Shown here piece by piece: positions 8,840 to 18,116 of a stretch of DNA of 64,000 nucleotides. Under the pieces are notes generated by a model. It worked only from the letters and a program-made list of their open reading frames with translations. It was not told where the DNA came from and did not search any database. Each line of letters begins with the position of its first letter. The stretch's first letter is position 1. Source of the stretch: Kutzneria chonburiensis (GTDB taxonomy: Bacteria > Actinomycetota > Actinomycetes > Mycobacteriales > Pseudonocardiaceae); the NCBI RefSeq assembly GCF_028622115.1, contig NZ_CP097263.1, positions 3,906,001 through 3,970,000 on the forward strand, read 5' to 3'. Both the position numbers and the translations under genes were made by a program.

Positions 8840-9592
8840 GTGTCCACCGTCTCCGGATTGGTCCGCGCGAGCCATCCCGCGCCGGCCGTCGCGGTCACGG
8901 TGATCTCCATGGGCTTGGCCGTCGTCTGGGGCCGTTCGCCCGCCGGCATCGCCGCCGTCGGTGCCGCCATCCTCGCCGGGCAGCTCTCCGTCGGCTGGCT
9001 CAACGACTACCTCGACCGAGACCGCGATGCCGCCTCCGGTCGTCAGGACAAGCCCATCCCCAACGGCGAGGTCGCCGCGAAAGCGGTGTTGGTGGCGTTT
9101 GGCGCAGCGAGCGTGGCTCTCGTGCCACTGTCTTTCCTCTCCGGCCTCATCCCCGGCTTCGTGCACCTGGTGGCCGTCGGCAGCGCTTGGAGCTACAACG
9201 CCCTACTCAAGGGCACTGCCTTCTCCGTGCTCCCCTACGCCGTCTCTTTCGCCGCCGGCCCCGCTTTCGTCGTGCTCGGCGTCCCCGCCACTCCCCCGTG
9301 GTGGCTCCTCACCGCCGGCGCCCTACTCGGTTCCGGCGCCCACTTCGCCAACGCCCTGCCCGACCTCGCCCAGGATCTCGCCACCGGCGTCCGCGGCCTC
9401 CCCCACCGCCTCGGCCCCCGCTACAGCTGGGCCGCCACCTGCCTCCTCCTGCTCGCAGCCGCCGCCGTCCTCAACCCGTACGCCGTCGCCCTCTCCGCCG
9501 TAGTCCTCCTCTTCGGCCGCCGCCACCCCTTCCAGGCCGCCATGCTCGTCTCACTCCTGGACGTCGTCCTGCTGATCGTCACGACGCCGTAG
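8840..9592 (+). CDS. UbiA-family prenyltransferase
   Basis: A 250-residue polytopic membrane protein starting at GTG. It carries the prenyl-diphosphate Mg2+ motif NDYLDRDRD and a second aspartate motif in NALPDLAQDLATG, with eight or so hydrophobic helices. UbiA enzymes transfer an isoprenoid chain to an aromatic or lipid acceptor in the membrane. The short form without a partner gene does not reveal the acceptor; a menaquinone-type or secondary-metabolite role is possible. It lies on the opposite strand between pafA and pafB and ends at a bidirectional hairpin. Confidence 0.85.
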   Translation: MSTVSGLVRASHPAPAVAVTVISMGLAVVWGRSPAGIAAVGAAILAGQLSVGWLNDYLDRDRDAASGRQDKPIPNGEVAAKAVLVAFGAASVALVPLSFLSGLIPGFVHLVAVGSAWSYNALLKGTAFSVLPYAVSFAAGPAFVVLGVPATPPWWLLTAGALLGSGAHFANALPDLAQDLATGVRGLPHRLGPRYSWAATCLLLLAAAAVLNPYAVALSAVVLLFGRRHPFQAAMLVSLLDVVLLIVTTP

Positions 9593-9599
9593 ACAGCGA

Positions 9600-9630
9600 A
9601 AGGCCCGCCCCCACACCGGGAGCGGGCCTT
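9600..9630. terminator. Bidirectional hairpin between the prenyltransferase and pafA
   Basis: Arms AAGGCCCGC (9600-9608) and GCGGGCCTT (9622-9630) lie between two convergent genes and could stop transcription from both sides. Confidence 0.75.
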
Positions 9631-9643
9631 CGCGGGTCCGACG

Positions 9644-11002
9644 TCAGAGGCTGGAGATCAGGCGCTCGACTCGTTCGTCGACCGCGCGGAACGGGTCCTT
9701 GCAGAGCACGGTCCGCTGGGCCTGGTCGTTGAGCTTGAGGTGCACCCAGTCGACGGTGAAGTCACGCCCGGCGGCCTGGGCGGCGGCGATGAAGTCGCCG
9801 CGGAGCTTGGCCCGGGTGGTCTGGGGCGGGGTGTCCTTGGCCGCCTCGATCTCGCCGTCGTCGGTGACGCGGTGCACGAGATCCTTGCGCTGGAGCAGGT
9901 CGAAGATGCCGCGCCCGCGCCGGATGTCGTGGTAGGCCAGGTCGAGCTGGGCGATACGGGGGCTGGACAGCTCCAGACCGTGCTTGGCCTGGTAGCGCTC
10001 GATCAGGCGGTGCTTGACGGCCCAGTCGATCTCCCGGTCGATCTTGGACAGGTCCTGCTGCTCGACGGCGTCCAACACCTTGCCCCACAGCTCGACGATC
10101 CGCTGCGAGGTGGGGTCGTTGGTCCGCGACGCGACGTGCTCGACGGCCTTGGCGTGGTACTCCCGCTGGATGTCCAGCGCGGAGGCCTCCCGCCCGCCGG
10201 CCAGCCGGACCAGGCGCCGGCCGGTCAGGTCGTGGCTGATCTCGCGGATGGCCCGGATCGGGTTGTCCAGGCTGAAGTCACGGAACTGCACGCCCTGCTC
10301 GATCATCTCCAGCACCAGGTTGGCGCTGCCCACCTTGAGCAGCGTCGTCACCTCGGACATGTTGGAGTCGCCGACGATCACGTGCAGCCGCCGGTAGCGC
10401 TCGGCGTCGGCATGCGGCTCGTCGCGGGTGTTGATGATCGGCCGGGACCGGGTGGTCGCGCTGGACACGCCCTCCCAGATGTGCTCGGCCCGCTGCGACA
10501 GGCAGTACACGGCGCCGCGCGGGGTCTGCAGCACCTTGCCGGCGCCGCAGATCAGCTGCCTGGTCACCAGGAACGGCAGCAGCACGTCGGCGATCCGGGA
10601 GAACTCGCCGGCTCTGGCCACGCAGTAGTTCTCGTGGCAGCCGTAGGAGTTGCCGGCCGAGTCGGTGTTGTTCTTGAACAGGAAGATGTCGCCGCCGATG
10701 CCCTCGTCGGCCAGTCGCCGCTCGGCGTCGACGAGCAGGTCCTCCAGGATCCGCTCGCCGGCCTTGTCGTGCGTGACCAGCTGGGTGAGGTCGTCACACT
10801 CGGCGGTCGCGTACTCCGGGTGGGAGCCGACGTCCAGGTACAGGCGCGAGCCGTTGCGCAGGAAGACGTTCGACGAGCGCCCCCACGACACGACGCGCCG
10901 GAACAGGTACCGCGCCACCTCGTCGGGTGACAACCGACGCTGCCCGTGGAACGTGCAGGTCACCCCGAACTCGGTCTCGATTCCGAAGATCCGCCGCTGC
11001 AT
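9644..11002 (-). CDS. pafA: Pup-protein ligase PafA
   Basis: A 452-residue protein, the same length as the mycobacterial enzyme. It begins [14 protein letters not shown], in which the GIETE glutamates bind the ATP-Mg2+ cluster, and continues with [15 protein letters not shown], which holds the catalytic aspartate region. PafA activates the C-terminal glutamate of Pup as a gamma-glutamyl phosphate and couples it to substrate lysines. ATG 11002 is chosen because the conserved N-terminus starts there; the frame stays open for 55 more codons upstream but that stretch has no family resemblance. It lacks the Dop-specific insertion loop. It is separated from prcA by a 6-kb plus-strand island. Confidence 0.97.
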   Translation of the reverse strand: MQRRIFGIETEFGVTCTFHGQRRLSPDEVARYLFRRVVSWGRSSNVFLRNGSRLYLDVGSHPEYATAECDDLTQLVTHDKAGERILEDLLVDAERRLADEGIGGDIFLFKNNTDSAGNSYGCHENYCVARAGEFSRIADVLLPFLVTRQLICGAGKVLQTPRGAVYCLSQRAEHIWEGVSSATTRSRPIINTRDEPHADAERYRRLHVIVGDSNMSEVTTLLKVGSANLVLEMIEQGVQFRDFSLDNPIRAIREISHDLTGRRLVRLAGGREASALDIQREYHAKAVEHVASRTNDPTSQRIVELWGKVLDAVEQQDLSKIDREIDWAVKHRLIERYQAKHGLELSSPRIAQLDLAYHDIRRGRGIFDLLQRKDLVHRVTDDGEIEAAKDTPPQTTRAKLRGDFIAAAQAAGRDFTVDWVHLKLNDQAQRTVLCKDPFRAVDERVERLISSL

Positions 11003-11093
11003 CCCTTCACAGTAGGCGGTCCGGCGCGTGCTGACCGTGCGCCGTTCGGGGATCGGCGCGAAATTTCGGCTACCTTCGCATAACGTGCGATCC

Positions 11094-12503
11094 GTGAACC
11101 GCCTCGACGAGGCCCTGATGCGCAGGTCGGCGGCGCTGCGGCCGTCCCGCGCCGATCTTGTCGTCAAGAAGCTGTCGACCTCGGCGAATCACAGCATGAT
11201 CTGGTTCACGGCCGCGGCCGTGCTGGCCACCATCCCCGGTCGGGGTCGGCGGGCGGCGCTGCGCGGCCTGGTGGCCATCGCCGGAGCCAGCTTCACCGCC
11301 AACGCCCTGGGCAAGCAGGTCTTTCCCCGCCGACGCCCCGCCGCCGACCTGGTTCCGGTGGCCCGGCGGCTGACCCGACGGCCCACGTCCTCCTCCTTCC
11401 CGTCCGGTCACGCCGCGTCGGCCGCCGCCTTCACCACGGCCGTGGCCATGGAGTCGCCGGTCGCCGCCGCGTTCGTCGCGCCGGTCGCCGCGGCCGTGGC
11501 CTACTCGCGCGTGCACACCGGCGTGCACTGGCCGTCCGACGTGGCCTGCGGCGCCGCCATCGGCGTCGGTCTCGGGCTGCTCACGCGCCGCTGGTGGCCG
11601 CTGGGCGTCGGCCAACCGGCCGAATCCGACGCGCCCGTGCATGCCGCCGTGCTCCAGGACGGGGAGGGGTTGACCATCGTCGCCAACCCCAACTCCGGGC
11701 CGGACGACACCGACCCGGCCGTGCAGATCAAGGCGGCCTGGCCCAAGGCCAGCGTGATCCGCATCGACGACCTGTCCGGGCAGGACCTGTCCGAGGCCCG
11801 GGCCCTCGGCGCGGCCGGCGGTGACGGCACGGTCGCCGCCGTCGCCGCGGCGGCCGCCGATGCCGAGCTGCCGCTGGCCGTCGTGCCCGCCGGCACGCTC
11901 AACCACTTCGCCCGTGACATCGGCGTCGAGAGCCTGGAGCAGACCCGCATCGCCACCGAAAACGGCGCCGGGATCGGCATCGGCCTGGGATCCGTGTCCG
12001 TGGACGGCGATGAGCCGGTGATCTTCCTGAACACCGCCAGCCTCGGCGGATACCCCGACCTGGTCCTGCTGCGCGACAAGCACGCCAAGCGCCTCGGCAA
12101 ATGGCCCGCCGGCGCCTACGCCCTCGTCCGCATCCTGCACGAGGCCGAGCCGCTCACCGTCACGATCAACGGCCGCCGGCAGACGGTGTGGATGGTGTTC
12201 GTCGGCAACAACCCCTACCTGCCCAAGGGCTTTGCCCCCGCCACCCGTCACCGCCTCGACTCCGGCCTTCTCGACGTGCGCTTCATCCGCGCCGACATCC
12301 CGTTCTCGCGCACCCGGTTCGTACTCGCCGCCCTCGCCGGCGCCCTGCACCGCAGCCACACCTACCGCCAGCTCGACCTGCCCTCGTTCACCGTCCGTGT
12401 GCACGGCCGCCCCGTTGCCATCGCCACCGACGGCGAGGTCCGCGCCGAGGGCACCGTGTTCACCTTCGCCTCCCGTCCCACTGCGCTAACCGTGTATCGC
12501 TGA
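11094..12503 (+). CDS. PAP2 phosphatase-diacylglycerol kinase fusion protein
   Basis: A fused protein of about 469 residues. The first half has the three PAP2 acid-phosphatase motifs ([14 protein letters not shown] and [12 protein letters not shown]), which remove phosphate from lipid phosphates or pyrophosphates. The second half is a lipid-kinase domain (VANPNSGP, then [10 protein letters not shown] and [14 protein letters not shown]). Having the two opposed activities in one chain suggests phospho-lipid remodelling at the membrane. Starts at GTG 11085 or GTG 11094 are equally plausible; GTG 11028 would add residues without family likeness. It is divergent from pafA with about 90 bases between them, and a hairpin follows. 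Confidence 0.85.
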   Translation: MNRLDEALMRRSAALRPSRADLVVKKLSTSANHSMIWFTAAAVLATIPGRGRRAALRGLVAIAGASFTANALGKQVFPRRRPAADLVPVARRLTRRPTSSSFPSGHAASAAAFTTAVAMESPVAAAFVAPVAAAVAYSRVHTGVHWPSDVACGAAIGVGLGLLTRRWWPLGVGQPAESDAPVHAAVLQDGEGLTIVANPNSGPDDTDPAVQIKAAWPKASVIRIDDLSGQDLSEARALGAAGGDGTVAAVAAAAADAELPLAVVPAGTLNHFARDIGVESLEQTRIATENGAGIGIGLGSVSVDGDEPVIFLNTASLGGYPDLVLLRDKHAKRLGKWPAGAYALVRILHEAEPLTVTINGRRQTVWMVFVGNNPYLPKGFAPATRHRLDSGLLDVRFIRADIPFSRTRFVLAALAGALHRSHTYRQLDLPSFTVRVHGRPVAIATDGEVRAEGTVFTFASRPTALTVYR

Positions 12504-12516
12504 CAAAGGTTCGATA

Positions 12517-12542
12517 ACGCAGCGGCCATTCGGCCGCTGCGT
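12517..12542. terminator. Hairpin between the PAP2-kinase fusion and the caspase-like gene
   Basis: Arms ACGCAGCGGCC (12517-12527) and GGCCGCTGCGT (12532-12542) with a 4-base loop start 13 bases after the stop codon and end 9 bases before the next ATG. It isolates the caspase-like gene from the upstream transcript, so that gene may have a promoter overlapping this short gap or depend on readthrough. Confidence 0.7.
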
Positions 12543-12551
12543 CGCGGTTGG

Positions 12552-14654
12552 ATGGCCGGCATGCAGGGCAGCAGACCCTCGCCGGACCTGCCGGCGGAGC
12601 GTCGCCTGGCGCTGGTGGTGGCCACGGCGGGTTACCGAGACGCCTCGTTGCGGCAGCTGCGCGCGCCGGCCAGGGACGCGGCGGACCTGGGCGAGCTGCT
12701 GGCCGACCCGGCGGTGGGCGGGTTCGCGGTGACGACCGTGCTGGACCGGTCGGCGCAGGAGATCCGGCTGGCGGTGGAGGAGTTCCTCAGCGACCGCAGG
12801 CCGGACGACCTGGTGGTGGTCTACCTGTCCTGTCACGGCCTGGTCGACGCCCGCCGACGGCTGTACTTCGCGGCGACCGACACTCAGAAGAACCGCCTGG
12901 CGTCCACGGGCGTCGAGGCGGAGTGGCTGCTGGACCAGCTGGAGGACTGCCGGGCCCGGCGGCAGGTGGTGATCCTGGACTGCTGCTTCAGCGGCGCGTT
13001 CGGGGACCGGGCCAAGGGCGACGACGACCTGGGCCTGGACCGCCGTTTCCACGGCCAGGGCCGCGGCCGGGTGGTGCTCACGGCCTCCCGCGGCAGCGAG
13101 TACTCGTTCGAGGGCGAGCCACTGGCCGACGCCGTGCAGCCGGGCTCGGTGTTCACCAACGCCCTGGTCAACGGCATCCGCAGCGGAGATGCGGATCGGG
13201 ACCATGACGGCTACATCTCCGTGGACGACGCCTACGAGTACGCCTTCGACCGGCTGCGCGAGGCCGGCGTCGCCCAGACCCCGCAGCGGTCGGTGTACCA
13301 GGCCGAGGGCCAGATCCTGTTGGCCCGCTCTCCGGCCGGCGTGCCGGTCGACACCACGCCCCTGCCCGAGCACCTGCGCAGCGCCCTGGACAGCCCGCTG
13401 CCATCCGTACGGCTGGCGGGCGTGCAGGAACTGGGCCAGCTCCTCGACGACGCCACGCTGGCCGCTCAGGCCCGGGAAACCCTGGCGGCGATTGCCAAGA
13501 ACGACGTCCCGGACGTCGCCATCGCCGCCAAAGCGCTGCTTGTGCCCCCGAAGCCGCCGACCCCACCCCCAGCACCGGCGGTCAGGGTCCCGCTGCGCCG
13601 GAACATCCCACTGCTGGCCGGTATCGCGGTGGCGGTGGTCATCGCCCTGACGGTGACGCTGGTATTGGCACTACGACCGAAAACCACGACGTCCTCGCCA
13701 CCGTCGCCGCCCAACATGCTGGCGGTCGCCTACAGCCCCGACGGCAAGCTGCTCGCCGCCAGCGGCTACGAGCCGGGGACCGAAACCATCCGGCTGTGGA
13801 ACACCAGCAACTGGCAGCTCACGAAGATCCCGCTCGACAAATCCGAAACGAGGACCAAGCTCGCCTTCAGCCCGGACGGCGCGATGCTGGCCGCGGCCGG
13901 CTACGACGGCGTCCGGTTGTTCGACACGACCAGCCACCGGCTGATCGGCATCCCGTTCGGCGACACCGTCGTGGTCAACAAACAGCACGGCGTCACGTCA
14001 ATCGCGTTCAGCCCGGACAAACGCACGTTGGCCGTGGGCGACGTGAACGGGAACATCCAGATCTGGGACGTGGCCCAGCGGACGGTGATCGCGCCGATGC
14101 TGAGCGGCCACTCCGGCACCATCAGCTCGCTGGCCTACAGTCCTGACGGCAAGGTGCTGGCCAGCGCCGGATCGACCGAGTGGCACACGGACAACAACAC
14201 CTACACCAACGACGGCACGGTGCGACTCTGGGACACCGCGACCCACCAGCAGATCGGTGATCCCCTGATCAACGAGCGGGCCAACAGCGCGGCCATCGCC
14301 GTCGCCTTCGCGCCCGGCGGCGAGAAACTGGCCGCCGGCTATGGCGGGCTCGACGGCTTGATCTGGAACATCGGCAACCAGCGAGTCGCCGGCACGTTCA
14401 GCGACAGCACGGGATCCCCCAACGGCCTCACCTACACCACCACCGGTTCCCGGCTCGCCGCCTGCGACGGCAACAACATCCGCATCTGGGATGCCACCAC
14501 GTACAAGCAGTTCCGGGATCTCAAGGGCCACACGGACTCCGTCAACGCGGTGGCCTTCGCGCCCGACGGCAACCTCGCCAGCGCTTCCCAAGACGGCACG
14601 GTGCGGGTCTGGAATCCGGACACCGAAGCCCTGGTCAAGCAGCTGACGGCCTAG
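12552..14654 (+). CDS. Caspase-like (peptidase C14) protein with membrane helix and WD40 repeats
   Basis: A 700-residue protein. Residues 16-260 are a caspase-fold domain: catalytic His95 in YLSCHG and Cys145 in ILDCCFSG (metacaspase-type pattern D-x-C-x-S-G). A loop at 215-226 (DRDHDGYISVDD) has the exact spacing of a Ca2+-binding EF-hand, so Ca2+ control is possible. A short helical repeat region (270-330), a Pro-rich linker, one membrane helix (about 351-373) and a C-terminal WD40 propeller (about 388-700, with repeats such as VAYSPDGKLLA and VRLWD) follow. The helix orientation is uncertain. Bacterial caspase-WD40 proteins are associated with regulated proteolysis and defence-type cell death; the role here is inferred. 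ATG 12561 is an alternative start. Confidence 0.88.
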   Translation: MAGMQGSRPSPDLPAERRLALVVATAGYRDASLRQLRAPARDAADLGELLADPAVGGFAVTTVLDRSAQEIRLAVEEFLSDRRPDDLVVVYLSCHGLVDARRRLYFAATDTQKNRLASTGVEAEWLLDQLEDCRARRQVVILDCCFSGAFGDRAKGDDDLGLDRRFHGQGRGRVVLTASRGSEYSFEGEPLADAVQPGSVFTNALVNGIRSGDADRDHDGYISVDDAYEYAFDRLREAGVAQTPQRSVYQAEGQILLARSPAGVPVDTTPLPEHLRSALDSPLPSVRLAGVQELGQLLDDATLAAQARETLAAIAKNDVPDVAIAAKALLVPPKPPTPPPAPAVRVPLRRNIPLLAGIAVAVVIALTVTLVLALRPKTTTSSPPSPPNMLAVAYSPDGKLLAASGYEPGTETIRLWNTSNWQLTKIPLDKSETRTKLAFSPDGAMLAAAGYDGVRLFDTTSHRLIGIPFGDTVVVNKQHGVTSIAFSPDKRTLAVGDVNGNIQIWDVAQRTVIAPMLSGHSGTISSLAYSPDGKVLASAGSTEWHTDNNTYTNDGTVRLWDTATHQQIGDPLINERANSAAIAVAFAPGGEKLAAGYGGLDGLIWNIGNQRVAGTFSDSTGSPNGLTYTTTGSRLAACDGNNIRIWDATTYKQFRDLKGHTDSVNAVAFAPDGNLASASQDGTVRVWNPDTEALVKQLTA

Positions 14655-14748
14655 GCCTTACAGGTGAATACCGACAAACCGGCCTAACGCCATGCGGCGG
14701 CAGGGCGATCGTCTCCCGGGGTACTCCGCGCACGTCAGGAGTCTGGGG

Positions 14749-15147
14749 ATGGCCAATGACCGACCTGAGCACACGAGCATCCACATCGGCGGCAATCTGA
14801 CCGGGCAGGTCAACGTCGGCAACAGCAACACGCTGAGCTGGCAACAGGTCCAAGGCGGTGTGACGGCGGCGGACCTGGCCGAGCTGCGGGCGGCTGTCGA
14901 CGCGCTGCGGACCGCGCTGACCGGCGAGCCGGAGGCGGTGTCGAAGCTCGACGAGCTGGAGACGGCGCTGACCGGCGACACGGTCGATGTGCCGGCAGTG
15001 GCCAAGGCGCACGGCTGGTTCCGGCGCACGCTGCCGGGGCTCATCGGGGCGGTGAACCGGATCGTGTTCGGGCCGGTAGTGGCCAAGCTGGTGGCGGCAG
15101 GCGGTGACGAGCTGGCTGCCCAGTTCCGCCACAGCCTCGGCGGGTGA
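14749..15147 (+). CDS. Small protein with RHIM-like amyloid motif, probable partner of the downstream NTPase
   Basis: A 132-residue protein. ATG 14749 is preceded by AGGAG at a good distance, so the 19 extra codons back to 14692 are not used. Residues 8-30 (HTSIHIGGNLTG, then QVNVGNSNTLSW) contain the pattern V-x-V-G-x-x-N-x-L, which fits the RHIM core and the related bacterial amyloid signalling motifs. A predicted helical stretch (38-75) and a hydrophobic segment LPGLIGAVNRIVFGPVVAKL (95-114) follow. The next gene, seven bases later, starts with the same motif type. By analogy with known NLR/effector pairs, the two could bind by amyloid templating. I know no established function for the C-terminal domain. 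Confidence 0.75.
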   Translation: MANDRPEHTSIHIGGNLTGQVNVGNSNTLSWQQVQGGVTAADLAELRAAVDALRTALTGEPEAVSKLDELETALTGDTVDVPAVAKAHGWFRRTLPGLIGAVNRIVFGPVVAKLVAAGGDELAAQFRHSLGG

Positions 15148-15154
15148 GACGCGC

Positions 15155-17266
15155 ATGACCAGCGTCCATGTCGGCGGTGACGTCGTCGGGCAACTCGTCG
15201 TGGGCGATCACAACATCACGGTGTGGGCCGAGCAATCCGTGGTGACCGTGGTGGCGCCGGGCGCCCGCCCGCAACCGGTGCGCCGCCCGGTGATCAGCCT
15301 GCTGCCGCGACGTCCGGCCCGCCCGGTCGGCCGGGAACAGGAACTGGCCGCCGTGCGCGAAGCCGTGGCCGCCGACCGGCTCGTCCAGGTCTACGGGCCG
15401 CCGGGGGCGGGCAAAAGCACGCTGCTGCGCCACGCCGCCGGTGAGCTGAACCTGCCGGCCACGGTGTTCCTGCCGGCGGCCGGCCGAACGCCCGGCGACG
15501 TGCTCCAGGACGTGTTCGAGGCCTGCTACGAGACCGCCGGCTACCGGCCGTCGCCGGTGGAGCTGCGCCGGCTGCTGTCCGGCGTGGACATCTGCCTGCT
15601 GCTCGACGATCTCGACCTGGCCGACACCGAACGCGACGAGTTCCTCGACGCCGTGCCCGACGCCGCGGTCGTGTTCACGTGCCAGCAGCGCTCGTTGCGC
15701 TCCGACGGCCGGTCCCTGCCGTTGGGCGGGCTGGCCTGGGCACCAACGCTGGAGCTGCTCACCGCCGCGTTGAATCGCCCGCTGGACGAGTCGGAACAGC
15801 TTGCCGCGGCCCAGTTGTGGCAGGTCGCGGAGGGGTCGCCGTTGCTGCTGCTCCGGGCGGCCGCCGCCGTACGCCCCGGTCCGGACGGCCGGCCGACGCT
15901 GCCCCGCGCCGCCGAGCTGAGCGAGTTGCTCGCCCGCAGTTTCGGCTATCTCAGCGCACCCGCCCGCGCGATGGTCTCTGTGCTGGCCATCGCCGACGCC
16001 CCGCTGTTGCCCGACGTCTTGTCCTGGCTGGCCGACGCCCCCACCACCGCGATCGACGAGCTCGCCGCGCGCGGCCTGGTGATCACCACCGACGTGATCA
16101 CGCTCGCCCCCGGCGTAACCGCCGCCCTGCCCGCGGATCTGGTGCCCGGCCTGCCTGTCGTCGGTTGGGTGGCCGAGCGGCTCGGCGCTGCCCTGCCAAG
16201 GTTCTCCCCCGTCCAGCTGGCCCAGCACGCCGCGCTGCTCTCCGGCGTGGTCGACGCCTTGGCTCGCCACGGCCGCCCCGACCTGGGCGCGCGTCTGGCC
16301 AAGTCCGCCGCGCCGATCGCCGCGTGTTCCGGCCGCCTGGGCGCGTGGCAGCACATCCTCGACCGCGGCAAGGCCGCCGCCGAACTCGCCGGCGACCGCT
16401 CGGCTTTGGCCTACTTCACCCACGAGGTCGGCATCCTCGCCTTGATCACCGGCCAGGTGGCGGCGGCCGCAGCAGCGATCGCCACGGCCATCACGGTGTG
16501 GCAGCAGCTCGGCCAGAACGCCCAGGCCACGCTGGCCCAGCACACCCACGCGCTGGTCCCCGGCCACGCCACCCCGGCCGCCCAGCCCGCGGCACCTCAG
16601 GCCGCTGCACACCAGACCACCGCGCCCACGTCACCAGGCCACCCTGCCCCCAGCCACCCTTCCGCTGGGCAACACCCCGCCGGGCATCCCACGCATCCGG
16701 GCGGCGCAGCCAAGGCCGGCACGGCGAAGGGCATGGGCGTCGGGGCCAAGGTCGCCATCGCCGCCGTGGCCACTGCAGTCGTCGCGGCCGGCGGCTACGC
16801 GGTCGTCAACGCCGTTACCCCGGCCAGCCACCCCGCCGCGGTCTCCACGTCATCGAGCCCGCCATCCCCGACGGCCGGTGGCGTGCCGAGCAGCACGACC
16901 GCTCAGAAGATGGGGGTCGTGCCGGAAACCTGTTCCACCGACCCGTTCTTCGGCGAGCTGATCGACCAGGATCCGCCGTTCATGATGAAGGTGCTGCCGC
17001 CCGGATCGCACGACTGCTTCTACGGGAAGGACCGGTGGACCCTCCAGTTCGGCCTGATTCCGGGCATGGAGGAGGCCACCGCGAAATGCAAGGAGCTGCC
17101 GCCCATCGAGATCGCCGGCACGGACATCGCTTGCGTCGAGCAGGATGCCGCCCAAGGGACCGGGGAACTGGCGATCGGCGTGGGCAACCGATCGTTGCTG
17201 TTCCAGTTCTCCGGCTCCAGCGACGACGCCGTCACGGCTGCCAAACGCTACATCGGCCTCGGCTGA
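15155..17266 (+). CDS. STAND-type NTPase with N-terminal RHIM-like motif and C-terminal extracytoplasmic domain
   Basis: A 703-residue protein. It opens with [19 protein letters not shown], the same motif type as the preceding gene product. A P-loop NTPase follows: VGREQEL, Walker [10 protein letters not shown] (81-89), Walker [12 protein letters not shown] (147-157) and a sensor-like FTCQQRS. Then come a winged-helix-like region ([16 protein letters not shown]) and helical repeats to about 490. After a His/Pro/Ala-rich linker there is one membrane helix (around 535-560) and an exported domain of about 130 residues with paired cysteines (ETCSTD, HDCFYG, AKCKE, IACVE). ATG 15155 starts right at the motif; an upstream in-frame ATG at 15104 lies within the previous gene. 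It is co-transcribed with the 132-residue gene. Confidence 0.85.
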   Translation: MTSVHVGGDVVGQLVVGDHNITVWAEQSVVTVVAPGARPQPVRRPVISLLPRRPARPVGREQELAAVREAVAADRLVQVYGPPGAGKSTLLRHAAGELNLPATVFLPAAGRTPGDVLQDVFEACYETAGYRPSPVELRRLLSGVDICLLLDDLDLADTERDEFLDAVPDAAVVFTCQQRSLRSDGRSLPLGGLAWAPTLELLTAALNRPLDESEQLAAAQLWQVAEGSPLLLLRAAAAVRPGPDGRPTLPRAAELSELLARSFGYLSAPARAMVSVLAIADAPLLPDVLSWLADAPTTAIDELAARGLVITTDVITLAPGVTAALPADLVPGLPVVGWVAERLGAALPRFSPVQLAQHAALLSGVVDALARHGRPDLGARLAKSAAPIAACSGRLGAWQHILDRGKAAAELAGDRSALAYFTHEVGILALITGQVAAAAAAIATAITVWQQLGQNAQATLAQHTHALVPGHATPAAQPAAPQAAAHQTTAPTSPGHPAPSHPSAGQHPAGHPTHPGGAAKAGTAKGMGVGAKVAIAAVATAVVAAGGYAVVNAVTPASHPAAVSTSSSPPSPTAGGVPSSTTAQKMGVVPETCSTDPFFGELIDQDPPFMMKVLPPGSHDCFYGKDRWTLQFGLIPGMEEATAKCKELPPIEIAGTDIACVEQDAAQGTGELAIGVGNRSLLFQFSGSSDDAVTAAKRYIGLG

Positions 17267-17279
17267 CACCCCCGGAAAC

Positions 17280-17332
17280 GCCACATGCGCTTCCCATGTG
17301 GCGTTGGAACGCACATAGGAAGCGCATGTGGC
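17280..17332. repeat. 53-bp palindromic element between convergent genes
   Basis: Perfect 15-base arms GCCACATGCGCTTCC (17280-17294) and its complement (17318-17332) surround a 23-base middle that is itself largely self-complementary, so the whole unit can fold into one long hairpin. It lies 13 bases after the NTPase gene stop and 10 bases from the expected prcA stop and may serve as a terminator for both. Confidence 0.85.
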
Positions 17333-17342
17333 ACGAGAGGGG

Positions 17343-18085
17343 TTACTCGGCGGGCTTCTCCGGCTCGGGCTCGGCGGGGGTTCCTCGGCGGGGGCGGGCT
17401 TGGTCGAGGCCAGCAGCTGCTCCAGGACGTTGCCCTGGATGCGGCGGAAGGCCCGGCGCGGCCGCTTGCGGTCGAGGACGGCGACCTCCAACGGCCGGTC
17501 GCCGTTGCTGGACGGGCTGCCGGCGTCGAACGCGGCCACGGCCACCCGCAGCGCGTCGGCCAGCGAGGCGTCGTCCTGGTAGGAGTCCTTGAGCGCCCCG
17601 GAGATGGCGTCGGCCTGCCCACCCATCACGACGTACCTGGGCTCGTCGACGATGGAGCCGTCGTAGGTCAGACGGTAGAGCTGGTCGCTGCCGTAGGCCG
17701 TGCCGACCTCGGCCAGGCACACCTCGACCTCGAACGGCTTGATCTGCTCGGTGAAGATCGAGCCGAGCAGGCTGGCGAAGGCGTTGGCCAGCGAACGGGC
17801 GTTCACGTCCCGCCGGTCGTACTGGTAGCCGCGCAGGTCGGCGTGCCGGACGCCGGCCACCCGCAGGCTCTCGAACTCGCTGTACCGGCCGACGGCGGCG
17901 AAGCCGATGCGGTCGTAGATCTCGGACACCTTGCGCAGCGTCGACGAGGTGTTCTCGGCGACGAAGAGCACGCCGTCGGTGTACGTGAGCACGACAACGC
18001 TGCGGCCCCTGGCGATCCCCTTGCGGGCGAGCTCCGAGCGGTCCCGCATCACCTGCTCGGCGGATGCGTACAACGGCAACGTCAC
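17343..18085 (-). CDS. prcA: Proteasome alpha subunit PrcA (apparent frameshift near the 3' end)
   Basis: It starts at GTG 18085 ([20 protein letters not shown]) and matches the 20S alpha subunit throughout: [11 protein letters not shown], the gate-forming N-terminal region and QADAISGAL. Alpha rings cap the proteolytic beta rings and dock the Arc/Mpa ATPase. The expected acidic tail ([10 protein letters not shown]) and TAA stop at 17343-17345 lie in another frame. The switch is at a run of five G on the plus strand (17376-17380). Adding one base restores a 247-residue protein, the normal size. As written, the frame would instead run on to 16850, through the palindromic repeat and antisense to the NTPase gene. 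A base undercall is the likeliest cause. It sits 31 bases after prcB. Confidence 0.93.
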
Positions 18086-18116
18086 GGTGCGGCTCCTGTG
18101 GTTCGTGGGAACGTCA

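Noticed and set aside
11003-11167. A 55-codon N-terminal extension of PafA.
   Set aside because: Conserved PafA sequence begins at ATG 11002, and the extension overlaps the divergent promoter region and the start of the PAP2-kinase gene.
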